This document shows, in pieces, positions 50,000 to 57,951 of a stretch of 61,531 nucleotides of DNA (the stretch's first letter is position 1; every line of letters begins with the position of its first letter). Source of the DNA: Kiloniellaceae bacterium (GTDB lineage: Bacteria; Pseudomonadota; Alphaproteobacteria; Kiloniellales; Kiloniellaceae); contig WHTV01000015.1 in the NCBI GenBank assembly GCA_009377535.1, positions 1-61,531 of the forward strand, written 5' to 3'. Below the pieces are notes generated by a model. The model had not been told where the DNA came from. It was given only the letters and a program-made list of their open reading frames with translations, and searched no databases. A program made the translations under genes and the position numbers.

Positions 50000-50976
50000 C
50001 CCGGGCGGGCGACAGGGCGCGGGTCGGCGTCATCACCAACCCGCGCAGCCAGAAGAACAAGCGCGGGCTCGACGGGATGCACCAACTGCTCGACGCCGCG
50101 CCCAACGCGCGCCATGTGGTACTGGACAGCATCACCGACATTCCAGGGATCCTCGCCGAGTTCGCCCGGGAGGAGTGTGACGTGGTGGCGGTTGCCGGTG
50201 GCGACGGCACCGTGCAGGCGGCACTGACCGAGCTGTTCGGCCGGCGGCCCTTCGCGCAGACGCCGCTGCTGGCGGTGGTGCCGCGGGGCATGACCAACAT
50301 GATTGCCGCCGACGTCGGTCTCAAGCGACAGGGCCTCGCCCAGCTGCTGGCGGCCTCGCCGGCGGCGCTCTCCGCGGCCTGCCGGACCCGGCGGATTCTG
50401 CGCGTCGAGAATGGCCTGAATCTGCAGCCGCAATACGGTATGTTTTTCGGTGGCGCCGGCATCTGCCGGGCCATCGAGGCCTGCCGCACCACGGTGCATC
50501 CCCTGAAGCTGGAGGCGGATACGGCGGCGGCGGTCACCCTGGCCGGGCTGCTCGGCCGTTGGCTGCTCGGGCGCCGCAGGGGCGAGGGGAAAAGCGACCG
50601 GATCTTCTACGGGGACCGCATCACCATGACGCTCGACGACGGCCGGGCCGAGACCATGGACAGCCTCATCGTCCTGGCGACGACGCTGGACCGGCTGATC
50701 CTGCGCAGCCGGCCGTTCTGGGGCCATGGGGCGGGCAACCTGCGCTTCACCGCCATTGCCTATCCGCCGACCGGGCTGCTGCGTTACGCCCGGCGTCTGC
50801 TCTACGGGGGCGAAGATCGCAAGCTGCCGGCAGCGACCTACCTGAGCCGGGCGAGCGATCGGGTCGCCCTCGCCATGGACTGCCCCTTCACCCTCGACGG
50901 CGAGATCTACCAGCCGACGCCGGGTCGGGAACTCATCCTGACGGCCGACGACGAAGCCCGCTTCGTGAGGCTCTAG
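49996..50976 (+). CDS. diacylglycerol kinase-family lipid kinase
   Basis: A 326-residue enzyme of the DAGK catalytic family (DgkB/ceramide and sphingosine kinase fold). The nucleotide site GGDGT is in VVAVAGGDGTVQAAL (about residue 60). RVGVITNPRSQKNKRG opens the fold. The family phosphorylates lipid hydroxyls, including ceramide by a Caulobacter kinase needed for ceramide phosphoglycerate. Start GTG overlaps the previous stop by 4 nt, and the Tam41-like gene follows 4 bp later. A ceramide substrate fits the locus and remains inference. Confidence 0.8.
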   Translation: MTRAGDRARVGVITNPRSQKNKRGLDGMHQLLDAAPNARHVVLDSITDIPGILAEFAREECDVVAVAGGDGTVQAALTELFGRRPFAQTPLLAVVPRGMTNMIAADVGLKRQGLAQLLAASPAALSAACRTRRILRVENGLNLQPQYGMFFGGAGICRAIEACRTTVHPLKLEADTAAAVTLAGLLGRWLLGRRRGEGKSDRIFYGDRITMTLDDGRAETMDSLIVLATTLDRLILRSRPFWGHGAGNLRFTAIAYPPTGLLRYARRLLYGGEDRKLPAATYLSRASDRVALAMDCPFTLDGEIYQPTPGRELILTADDEARFVRL

Positions 50977-50980
50977 GCGA

Positions 50981-51913
50981 ATGACCGCGGGCGACCCGGA
51001 GACCCTACGGCGCGCGGAAACGGCGCTGCCGGTGGCGCCCCCCATCGCCGCCATCAGCGAGGCTGCACGCCTCCGCCACGGCGCCGCGGTGGCCGCGGTG
51101 CTGTTCTACGGCTCCTGTCTGCGCCTCGACAGCGACGAGGGCAAGATCGTCGACCTCTACGTCGTGGTCGACGACTACCGTGCCGCCTATGGCAGCGGCC
51201 TGAGAGCCCTGCTGAACTGGCTGCTGCCGCCCAACGTCTACTACCTCGAAGCACCCTTCGAGGATCGCATCGTGCGGGCCAAGTACGCGGTGGTGTCGCT
51301 GGCCGACTTCGCGGCGGGGGCGGGGGGGCGCTGGTTCCATCCCTATCTCTGGGCGCGCTTCGCGCAACCCTGCCGACTGTCGTACTGCCGCGACGAGGCC
51401 GTGCGGGGGGCCGTGGTCGCAACCCTCAGCGCGTCGCTGCGCAAAGGTGTGGCGGAAGGTCTGGCGCTGCTCGCCGGACCCTTCGACATTCGCGACCTCT
51501 GGACCTCACTCTTCCGACAGACCTACCGCACGGAGCTGCGTGCCGAGCCGCCGGAGCGCGCGGCCGAAATCTACGCGGCCGATGCGGCGCACTATGCGAC
51601 GTTGACCGAACCGCAGCTGCCGGGGCTGGGCGCGCAGCGGACCGCCGGCGGCGAGGGCTGGACAGCACCGAGGGGTGGATCGGGCGGGGTCGAGGCGAAG
51701 TGGCGCCTGCGCCGCCTTCAGGGCAAGCTGCTGTCGGTGGCTCGACTTGCGAAGGCGGCCTTCACCTTCCAGGACGGCGCCCAATACCTGCTATGGAAGA
51801 TCGAGCGGCATTCCGGCGTCAGCATCACGCTGACGCCCTGGCAGCGCCGCCATCCGCTGCTGGCCTCGACGGTGCTGTTCTGGCGCCTCTACCGCAAGGG
51901 CGCCTTCCGCTGA
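50981..51913 (+). CDS. Tam41-like CDP-lipid synthase (nucleotidyltransferase fold)
   Basis: A 310-residue soluble protein. AVLFYGSCLRLDSDEGK holds the G-S of a nucleotidyltransferase fold, and KIVDLYVVVDDYRAAYG the acidic residues. LLPPNVYYLE and RIVRAKYAVVSLADFA follow as in mitochondrial CDP-DAG synthase Tam41. C-terminal FRQTYRTELRAEPPERA also fits. Tam41 makes CDP-diacylglycerol from phosphatidic acid and CTP. Its place after a lipid kinase and a CDP-alcohol transferase is the logical step to a CDP-lipid. Resemblance was judged by eye. Confidence 0.65.
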   Translation: MTAGDPETLRRAETALPVAPPIAAISEAARLRHGAAVAAVLFYGSCLRLDSDEGKIVDLYVVVDDYRAAYGSGLRALLNWLLPPNVYYLEAPFEDRIVRAKYAVVSLADFAAGAGGRWFHPYLWARFAQPCRLSYCRDEAVRGAVVATLSASLRKGVAEGLALLAGPFDIRDLWTSLFRQTYRTELRAEPPERAAEIYAADAAHYATLTEPQLPGLGAQRTAGGEGWTAPRGGSGGVEAKWRLRRLQGKLLSVARLAKAAFTFQDGAQYLLWKIERHSGVSITLTPWQRRHPLLASTVLFWRLYRKGAFR

Positions 51914-51923
51914 ACAGACCCGG

Positions 51924-53141
51924 CTACTCTGCCGCCGACTGGGTATCGCGCCAGACCTTCATCGCGCGATAGGCCTGGTCGAAGACCTCGCAGACCCGCT
52001 GCACCTGTGCCGGCGTGTGGGCGGCCGAAAGGCTGCAGCGCAGCAGGCAGGAGCCGTCCGGCGTTCCCGGCGGCAGGGCCAGGTTCACGTAGACCCCGGC
52101 CGAAAAGAGCGCGTTCCACATGAAGACCGCGGCCTCTTCGCTCGGCAGCTTCACGGCGATGATCGGGCTGGCCGCCGCGCAGATCGGGAATCCGAGGTCC
52201 GAGAGACCCTTGTAGAGTGCTCGGGCGTTTTCCCAGAGCTGCTTGCGCAACTGAGGTTGCGACTTGATCTTGCTCAGCGTGGCCATCGCCGTGGCGACGC
52301 TCGACGGCGAGGAAGAGGCCGTGAACATGTAGGGACGGCTGGTGAAGCGCAGCTGCTCGAACTCGGGGTTGTCCGAGGCGCCAAAGCCGCCCACGGCTCC
52401 CAGGCTCTTGCTGAAGGTGCCGACCACGTAGTCGACGTCTTTTTCGACGCCATAGGCCTCGGCGATGCCACGACCGTTGTCGCCGAACACCCCGAGGGAA
52501 TGAGCCTCGTCGACCAGCAGCTCGACACTGGGATGACGGCGCTTCACATCGACGAACTCGTCGAGCGGCGCCTGGTCGCCCAGCATGCTGTAAATGCCCT
52601 CGACGATCACCAGTTTGCTCGAGCTGTCGTCCTTCAGGCGCTCCAGGCGCTTGTCGAGGTCCGCCGGCGAGTTGTGGCGGAAGCGAATCAGGGTGGCGCC
52701 GCTGAGGCGGCAGCCGTCGTAGATGCTGGCGTGGGAATCGGAATCCAGCAGGATGATGTCCTTCGGTCCGGCCAAGCCGGCGATGACGCCGAGGTTGGCT
52801 TGGTAGCCGGTCGGGAAGACCATAGCGGAGCGGCGGCCGAGGAAGGCGGCGATCTCCTGCTCGAGGGCACGGTGGCTGGCGTAGGTGCCGTTGGCGATGC
52901 GCGAGCCCGTGGTGCCGGTGCCTTCGCGGCGGATCGCCTCCACCGTCGACTCGATGCAGTCGGGATCGAAGGTCAGGCCGAGGTAGTTGTTGGTGCCGAC
53001 GAGGATCACCTCGCGCCCATCGACGATCGCCTCGGTGGCCGAGACGATGCGGTCCATGCAGACGTTGAACGGGTCCCGTCCGGCTGCGACCAAGCGGTCG
53101 TGACGGGCGTTCACCTGGTTGTATTTGTCGAACAGACTCAT
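51924..53141 (-). CDS. spt: serine palmitoyltransferase (PLP alpha-oxoamine synthase)
   Basis: A 405-residue soluble enzyme that condenses serine with an acyl-ACP/CoA to 3-ketosphinganine, the first step of sphingolipid synthesis. The PLP lysine is K245 in GTFSKSLGAVGGFG, the serine-Ser-Lys pattern favouring SPT over KBL and BioF. H137 in LDSDSHASI stacks on PLP, and D211 and H214 are in DEAHSLGVFG. It is the last gene of a minus operon with ACP, an SDR and an acyl-AMP ligase. It converges with the Tam41-like gene, 10 bp apart. Confidence 0.9.
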   Translation of the reverse strand: MSLFDKYNQVNARHDRLVAAGRDPFNVCMDRIVSATEAIVDGREVILVGTNNYLGLTFDPDCIESTVEAIRREGTGTTGSRIANGTYASHRALEQEIAAFLGRRSAMVFPTGYQANLGVIAGLAGPKDIILLDSDSHASIYDGCRLSGATLIRFRHNSPADLDKRLERLKDDSSSKLVIVEGIYSMLGDQAPLDEFVDVKRRHPSVELLVDEAHSLGVFGDNGRGIAEAYGVEKDVDYVVGTFSKSLGAVGGFGASDNPEFEQLRFTSRPYMFTASSSPSSVATAMATLSKIKSQPQLRKQLWENARALYKGLSDLGFPICAAASPIIAVKLPSEEAAVFMWNALFSAGVYVNLALPPGTPDGSCLLRCSLSAAHTPAQVQRVCEVFDQAYRAMKVWRDTQSAAE

Positions 53142-53145
53142 AAGG

Positions 53146-53397
53146 CTAGCCCTTGCTCAATTGTGCAAGTACCACGTCAACGAGATCCTGCAGGCTGTTC
53201 ACGTCGGGAAGCAGGCTGATAGGGATGTCGATCTCGAAGCGGTCTTCGATCTCCATGACCAGGTTCATGGCCGCAACGGAATCCATGAACAGGTCGGCGG
53301 AGAGATCCGTGTCCGATGTGATCTCGATGCCTTTCGGATTAAAGGGTCGGAGGAGCTTTACGACTTCCTCCTGGACCTTATCGGCAGTCCACTGCAT
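53146..53397 (-). CDS. acyl carrier protein of the sphingolipid operon
   Basis: An 83-residue acidic carrier protein. The phosphopantetheine serine is S40 in LFMDSVAAMNLVMEIEDRFE. Start MQWTADKV was chosen because GAGGGAACG lies before it. The gap to spt is 4 bp. In Caulobacter a dedicated ACP is among the genes required for ceramide synthesis. It likely supplies acyl-ACP, charged by the acyl-AMP ligase of the same operon, to SPT. Confidence 0.9.
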   Translation of the reverse strand: MQWTADKVQEEVVKLLRPFNPKGIEITSDTDLSADLFMDSVAAMNLVMEIEDRFEIDIPISLLPDVNSLQDLVDVVLAQLSKG

Positions 53398-53469
53398 ATC
53401 GTTCCCTCGTCGTGGGGCTGTCCGCTCGGACCGATCCCCAGTTGTTCTCCCGCGATCCGGGAACAAGGG

Positions 53470-54426
53470 TCAAAGCCAGCCCGCAGCCTTATACCACGCG
53501 GCGGTATTTGAGAAACCCTCGTCCAGGCCTACAGCCGCGCGCCAGGAAATGCAATCACCGAGCAATCCGTTGCGGCATACCCAATCGGGATGGGCGATTT
53601 CGTTCACTTTTCCCTGGGAGAGCATCGCCGGCCGTCCGGTGGCGGCGGCCCCCAGGGATCCCAGGGCCGCGGCCAGCCGTTGGACGGGCCGGGGCACGGC
53701 CAGCGAACGGACCCGGCGGCCGAGCTGGCGCTCGGCGGTGGCCAAGACCTCTTCCCAGCCATAGCCGTCGGCCTTGCCGTCGTCGAGCTCCATGATTCGG
53801 CCGGCCGGGGCGTCTTGTGCCAGCAGGGCGGTCACCGCGTCCGCGAGGTCTTCCACGTAGAGCATCGAAAATCGGCCCTCACCGGCCGGCCGCAGCACCA
53901 GGCCGCGGGCGCACTGGCGGAACAGCGGCAGGGTCGCCCGGTCGCCGGGGCCGTAGACGACCGGTGGGCGCAGAACCTGCCACGCGTGGCCGGCCATGCG
54001 GTCGCACAGGATCTCCTCGGCCCGGCGCTTGCTGGCGGCGTAGGCAGAGAGCTGCGGCTCGCGCGCCGCCAGGGAGGAAATCAGCAGGAAGCGTGGTGGC
54101 GTCGCGCTGGAGGTGGTGGCGCGCAGCAGGCGCGCGGTGCCCTCGGCGTTCACTTGCTGGAACTCGGCGGCGCTGCGGGCGGCGACCAGCCCGGCACAGT
54201 GGACCACGGCTGTCGCGCCCGTCACCAGCTCGGCGAGGGCGGCCTCTGACTCCAGGTCGCCGACGACCGGGATCACCGCCTCCCCTGGGTCGAGCGCCGC
54301 CGGTCGCCGGGTGAGGGCGCGGACCTGCCAGCCGGCAGCGGTCAAGCGGCGCAGCAGGTGGCCGCCGACGAATCCGGTGGCGCCGGTCAGGGCGACGCAG
54401 TCGCGCGGGGACGGGCGGCTGTTCAT
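53470..54426 (-). CDS. NAD-dependent epimerase/dehydratase-family reductase, CerR-like
   Basis: A 318-residue extended SDR. The NAD site is ALTGATGFVGGHLLRRL (residues ~12-28) and the catalytic Tyr-x3-Lys is YAASK (about 130). VVYGPGDRATLPLFR and FSMLYVEDLADAV are typical. In Caulobacter a protein of this family reduces the 3-keto group of the ceramide intermediate. Operon membership between ACP and acyl ligase supports that role here. A general sugar epimerase cannot be excluded by sequence alone. Confidence 0.8.
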   Translation of the reverse strand: MNSRPSPRDCVALTGATGFVGGHLLRRLTAAGWQVRALTRRPAALDPGEAVIPVVGDLESEAALAELVTGATAVVHCAGLVAARSAAEFQQVNAEGTARLLRATTSSATPPRFLLISSLAAREPQLSAYAASKRRAEEILCDRMAGHAWQVLRPPVVYGPGDRATLPLFRQCARGLVLRPAGEGRFSMLYVEDLADAVTALLAQDAPAGRIMELDDGKADGYGWEEVLATAERQLGRRVRSLAVPRPVQRLAAALGSLGAAATGRPAMLSQGKVNEIAHPDWVCRNGLLGDCISWRAAVGLDEGFSNTAAWYKAAGWL

Positions 54427-54486
54427 GACAGGGCGGAAAAGACGTGCCGGCGGTCGGTCGGCCAGGCGCCCGAGGGCGCGGGCGAT

Positions 54487-56286
54487 CTAGCTGCGCTGCT
54501 CGGAATAGGCCGGGGCGGAATCGTCGTGTTCCGTGAAAGCGAGATTGAGATCGGAGAGTTCTCCGGAGATGTAGTCCGCCTTGACTGCCGAGCGGCTGAG
54601 CTTGCCGGAAGACGTGAACTTCAGGGTCTTGGGCGGGACCAGGACGACGCGGCAGTCGGCGCCGCAGGTCCGGCGCACCGTGGCCGCCACCCGCTTGCGC
54701 AGGTTCTCGCGCGCCGCCACATCGTGCAGGCGGCACTGCAGGACCACGATCATCCGCTCGTTGCCGTCGGTTTCGATGACCGAGAAGCAGGCGACGTCGC
54801 TGCCGCGCACGTCTTCCAGGGCCTCTACCGCCCACTCGACGTCCTGCGGCCAGATGTTGAGGCCGTTGAGGATCACCAGGTCCTTGCGCCGGCCGGTCAC
54901 CACCAGCCGGCCGTCGATCATGTAGCCGAGGTCGCCGGTGTCGAGCCAACCATCGGGCGTGGTAATCGCGGCAGTCGCGGCGGGATCATTGTAGTAGCCG
55001 TCCATCACGCTCGGCCCGCGCACCACGATGCGGCCGACGTGGTGGTCGGTCAGGCGATCGTTCTTCTCGCTGCGCACCTCCACCTCGTGGTCGGGCATCG
55101 GCGCGCCGCAGATCACGAAGGAGCGGGCGGCCCGGTTGGCGCCGTTCGCCTTCTTGCTGTTGACCTTGATGGGCACCGGCGCGACGTTGCCGGTATGGGT
55201 GTAATGCTCCTGGTCGATGCGGTCGACCTCGATGCCCTTGTCGAGCGACGCGAAAGTCACTGCCAGGGTCGACTCCGCCAAGCCGTAGCTCGGCAGGAAG
55301 GCCTTCGGCGAGAAGCCGGTGACGCCAAAGGTCTGGGCGAAGCGATCGAGAGTCTCCGAGCGCACCATCTCGCCGCCGATGCCGGCCACGCGCCAGCGCG
55401 ACAAGTCGATCGTCTTGGCCGAGCCGTTCAGCCCGCGGGTGGCGCAAAGGTCGTAGCCGAAGGTCGGGCTGAAGGAGATCGTGCCGCCGTACTGCGAGAT
55501 CAGCTTGAGCCAAGTCAAGGGGCGCAGGGCGAAGCTCTTGGTCGCCAGATAGTCGATGGTGATCTGGCTCAGCATCGGCGTCAGGCAAAAGCCGACCAGG
55601 CCCATGTCGTGATAGAGCGGCAGCCAGGAGGTCGCACGGTCGCCGGAGCGCAGCGCGAGGCCGTGCTGGCCGATGCCGCGAGCATTGCTGGTGATGGCAC
55701 GCTGCGACACGAAAACGCCGCGCGGCAGGCTGGTGCTGCCGGAGGAATACTGGATGTAGCAGGCCTCGTGTCCGGCGAAGGGCCTGAGGTCGCCGCCCTC
55801 GGCAGGCAGATCGTAGAAGTCCGCCGGGGTGCCGATCATCTTGAGGCCGCCCGCGGCCTCCTTCAGGTAGTGCAGCATCTCGGCCGGCCCGACCGCGATC
55901 TGGGCACCGGCCTTGCCAATCATGGAGCGCAGTCGCTCAACGTAGGCGTCGTGGCCGCCAAGATGAATGGTCAGCGGCACCGGCACCGGAATGAGGCCGG
56001 CGTACTGGCAGCCAAAGAAGAAAATCAGAAAGTCGGGGCTGGTTTCGGCGACCAAGGCGACGCGCGAGCCCCGCTCGACGCCCGCGCGCGTAAATCGCTG
56101 CGCCAGGGCGACGGCACGGTCACGAATCTCGCGGTAGGTCAGGGCGGCTTGCAGCTCTCCCCGTGGCGTAAAGAAATTGCATCCGGTCTCGCCGCTGGCG
56201 GCGTAGTCCAATCCGTCGACGAGAGTCTCGAATTCTGCGATGCGGAATGACAGGCTGCTGTTGGTAGATGCCGTGGCACTTGGCAT
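54487..56286 (-). CDS. fatty acyl-AMP ligase (FAAL-type)
   Basis: A 599-residue adenylate-forming enzyme. The P-loop is YIQYSSGSTSLPRGVFVS (about 180), LPLYHDMGLVGFCLTPM is the FAAL-family element, and the hinge/tail has DTGDLGYMIDGRLVVTGR and KDLVILNGLNIWPQDVE. FAALs activate fatty acids and load them onto carrier proteins rather than CoA. An ACP gene downstream in the same operon is the natural partner. It is the first gene of the spt operon, with a long gap upstream (56287-57258). Confidence 0.88.
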   Translation of the reverse strand: MPSATASTNSSLSFRIAEFETLVDGLDYAASGETGCNFFTPRGELQAALTYREIRDRAVALAQRFTRAGVERGSRVALVAETSPDFLIFFFGCQYAGLIPVPVPLTIHLGGHDAYVERLRSMIGKAGAQIAVGPAEMLHYLKEAAGGLKMIGTPADFYDLPAEGGDLRPFAGHEACYIQYSSGSTSLPRGVFVSQRAITSNARGIGQHGLALRSGDRATSWLPLYHDMGLVGFCLTPMLSQITIDYLATKSFALRPLTWLKLISQYGGTISFSPTFGYDLCATRGLNGSAKTIDLSRWRVAGIGGEMVRSETLDRFAQTFGVTGFSPKAFLPSYGLAESTLAVTFASLDKGIEVDRIDQEHYTHTGNVAPVPIKVNSKKANGANRAARSFVICGAPMPDHEVEVRSEKNDRLTDHHVGRIVVRGPSVMDGYYNDPAATAAITTPDGWLDTGDLGYMIDGRLVVTGRRKDLVILNGLNIWPQDVEWAVEALEDVRGSDVACFSVIETDGNERMIVVLQCRLHDVAARENLRKRVAATVRRTCGADCRVVLVPPKTLKFTSSGKLSRSAVKADYISGELSDLNLAFTEHDDSAPAYSEQRS

Positions 56287-57258
56287 TAATTGATCCCTAG
56301 CTTACCCACTCTCAGTTCTCAACCGTTTGCCGGCGGGAATTATCTTCTTAGCAAGTCGTTGCTTGCTCGGCCCCATGTTTTGCCCGACAGGTCTCTGCGG
56401 GCACTGACTTCGTCCCCCCGGATCGAATCGCCTTACCCAACACTTACGCCAGCAATTTACATCCTGGCGTCGTGAATACCACTGCAGAATCGCTATTGCT
56501 GCAGCGGCGTTACACTTGCGTTAAATCCAGAAGGCATCAACGAGACTGCGTTTCCTTGGATTCCAAACCATCCCACCCCCCGACGTCACACCCCGGTTCC
56601 TACGCTCATATTCCCGACTGCGGCGCCGGACTCGAGGGTGCGGACATCAACGCTGGTGATGAGATTTACGACAGAAGGGGCGGCGGATCAATGAACAGGT
56701 GGCATGCCGACTTGACCACTACCTGACAAAATGACGCCTCGGGCCCTCTTGCCCGACCTGCCCCTTCCCGGTCGAGAAGGATCAAATCCTTCCCGGTGAC
56801 CGGCGTGACGCGCGAGGTGTACCCCTTCGCAGCGCATTCCTCAAGCACCACGTAAAATAAAGTGAAATCTAAATTTCCCGGTGAATGCCATTGTTTTGCA
56901 TGGATAAGTGAGGATCTGAAGCGGGGCCAGACCCTTTCCGCACCGCCGCAAGGGGCGCGTGAGCCTCGTGGCGGCCCGTTACGGTTGATCTGCAGCGGAT
57001 CCTGTCTCCGTCTTTCGGCGAGCGGCGCGACACCGGGGGCGCGCCGCTTGCCCGGATTTTGGCACACGCGCCTTGGGCGATATGCAGGCAGGCTGGTTTC
57101 GATCAGGATTTTCCGCGAAGATGAGCTTTGACGCCCGGCAGGGTCGTCGCCCTGCAATTGGGAATTGCACCCACGGACTTGAAGTCACTATTCTGTGGAT
57201 AAGTAAGAAAGCGGCCCGCAATCAAAAAAGGAGGCCGCGCGAGGGAGGAAACAATACG
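56287..57258. other. 970-bp non-coding gap between acyl-AMP ligase and response regulator genes
   Basis: No convincing gene is seen. Short open frames on both strands have no family features and no good ribosome-binding sites. The left part is notably less GC-rich than the genes on either side. It must hold the promoters of the spt operon (leftward) and of the response regulator (rightward). It could hide a small RNA. No CRISPR, tRNA or terminator with T-tract was found. Confidence 0.6.
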
Positions 57259-57951
57259 ATGCTCTTCTTGATCGTCGACGACCATCCCCTGGTATGCTCG
57301 GCCCTCGAAGAAATGCTGGTAACGGCCTTCGAGGCCTGCGAACCGCTGCAGGCCCATTCGGCAGCCGAGGCGCTGGAAAAGGTAAGGCAGATCGAAGACT
57401 TGGATCTGGTGCTGCTGGACCTGAAGCTACCTGACGTGGATGGCTTCCAAGGCCTGATTCAGCTCCGCAAGGAGGCGCCGAAGATTCCGATCCTCGTCCT
57501 CTCCGGCCTGGAGGACGCGCGCCTTGCCGAACTGGCACGCAGTTACGGGGCGCTGGGCTACATCACCAAGAAATCCAGCGCCGCCGAGATCGTCGCGGCG
57601 GTGCGCGAAGTGCTGTCGGGCAACACGGCGTTCGGTGACGGCGTGGCGCCCTGCGCCCCGGAAGACCTGCAGGAATTCGACCAGGTCTCTCGCGTGATCG
57701 GCACCCTGACCCCGCAGCAGGCCACGGTTCTGCGTCTGCTCGGCGAGGGATTGCTGAACAAGCAGATCGCCTATGAGTTGTCGATCAGCGAGTCGACGGT
57801 GAAGGCTCACGTTTCGGCTATTCTGAAGAAGCTCGAGGTTTCTTCGCGCATGCAGGCGGTGCTGCTGGCCCAGCGCGGCGCGCTCGGTCAGCTCTCGTCG
57901 CCGATGGCTGCTGCTGCTGTGGACGCTGCCCTGGTCTCCGCCGACAGGTGA
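57259..57951 (+). CDS. LuxR/NarL-family response regulator
   Basis: A 230-residue two-component regulator. Receiver domain with acidic LIVDDHP (residues 4-10), phospho-Asp in LVLLDLKLPDVDG (about 55) and Lys in LGYITKKSSAA. The C-terminal LuxR helix-turn-helix is LTPQQATVLRLLGEGLLNKQIAYELSISESTVKAHVSAIL. Start MLFLIVDD follows GAGGGAGGAAA. The last 64 bp overlap the end of the convergent hybrid kinase gene. It is probably the cognate regulator of that kinase. Confidence 0.9.
   Translation: MLFLIVDDHPLVCSALEEMLVTAFEACEPLQAHSAAEALEKVRQIEDLDLVLLDLKLPDVDGFQGLIQLRKEAPKIPILVLSGLEDARLAELARSYGALGYITKKSSAAEIVAAVREVLSGNTAFGDGVAPCAPEDLQEFDQVSRVIGTLTPQQATVLRLLGEGLLNKQIAYELSISESTVKAHVSAILKKLEVSSRMQAVLLAQRGALGQLSSPMAAAAVDAALVSADR

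Noticed and set aside
49303-50976. 557-residue reading of the lipid kinase
   Set aside because: The front part is an alternate frame of the CDP-alcohol transferase gene. The GTGA overlap gives a 326-residue kinase, the usual length.
57050-57090. Sigma-54-like TTGGCAC upstream of the response regulator
   Set aside because: The spacing from GG to the GC element is wrong (7 nt between TGGCAC and TTG instead of 5).
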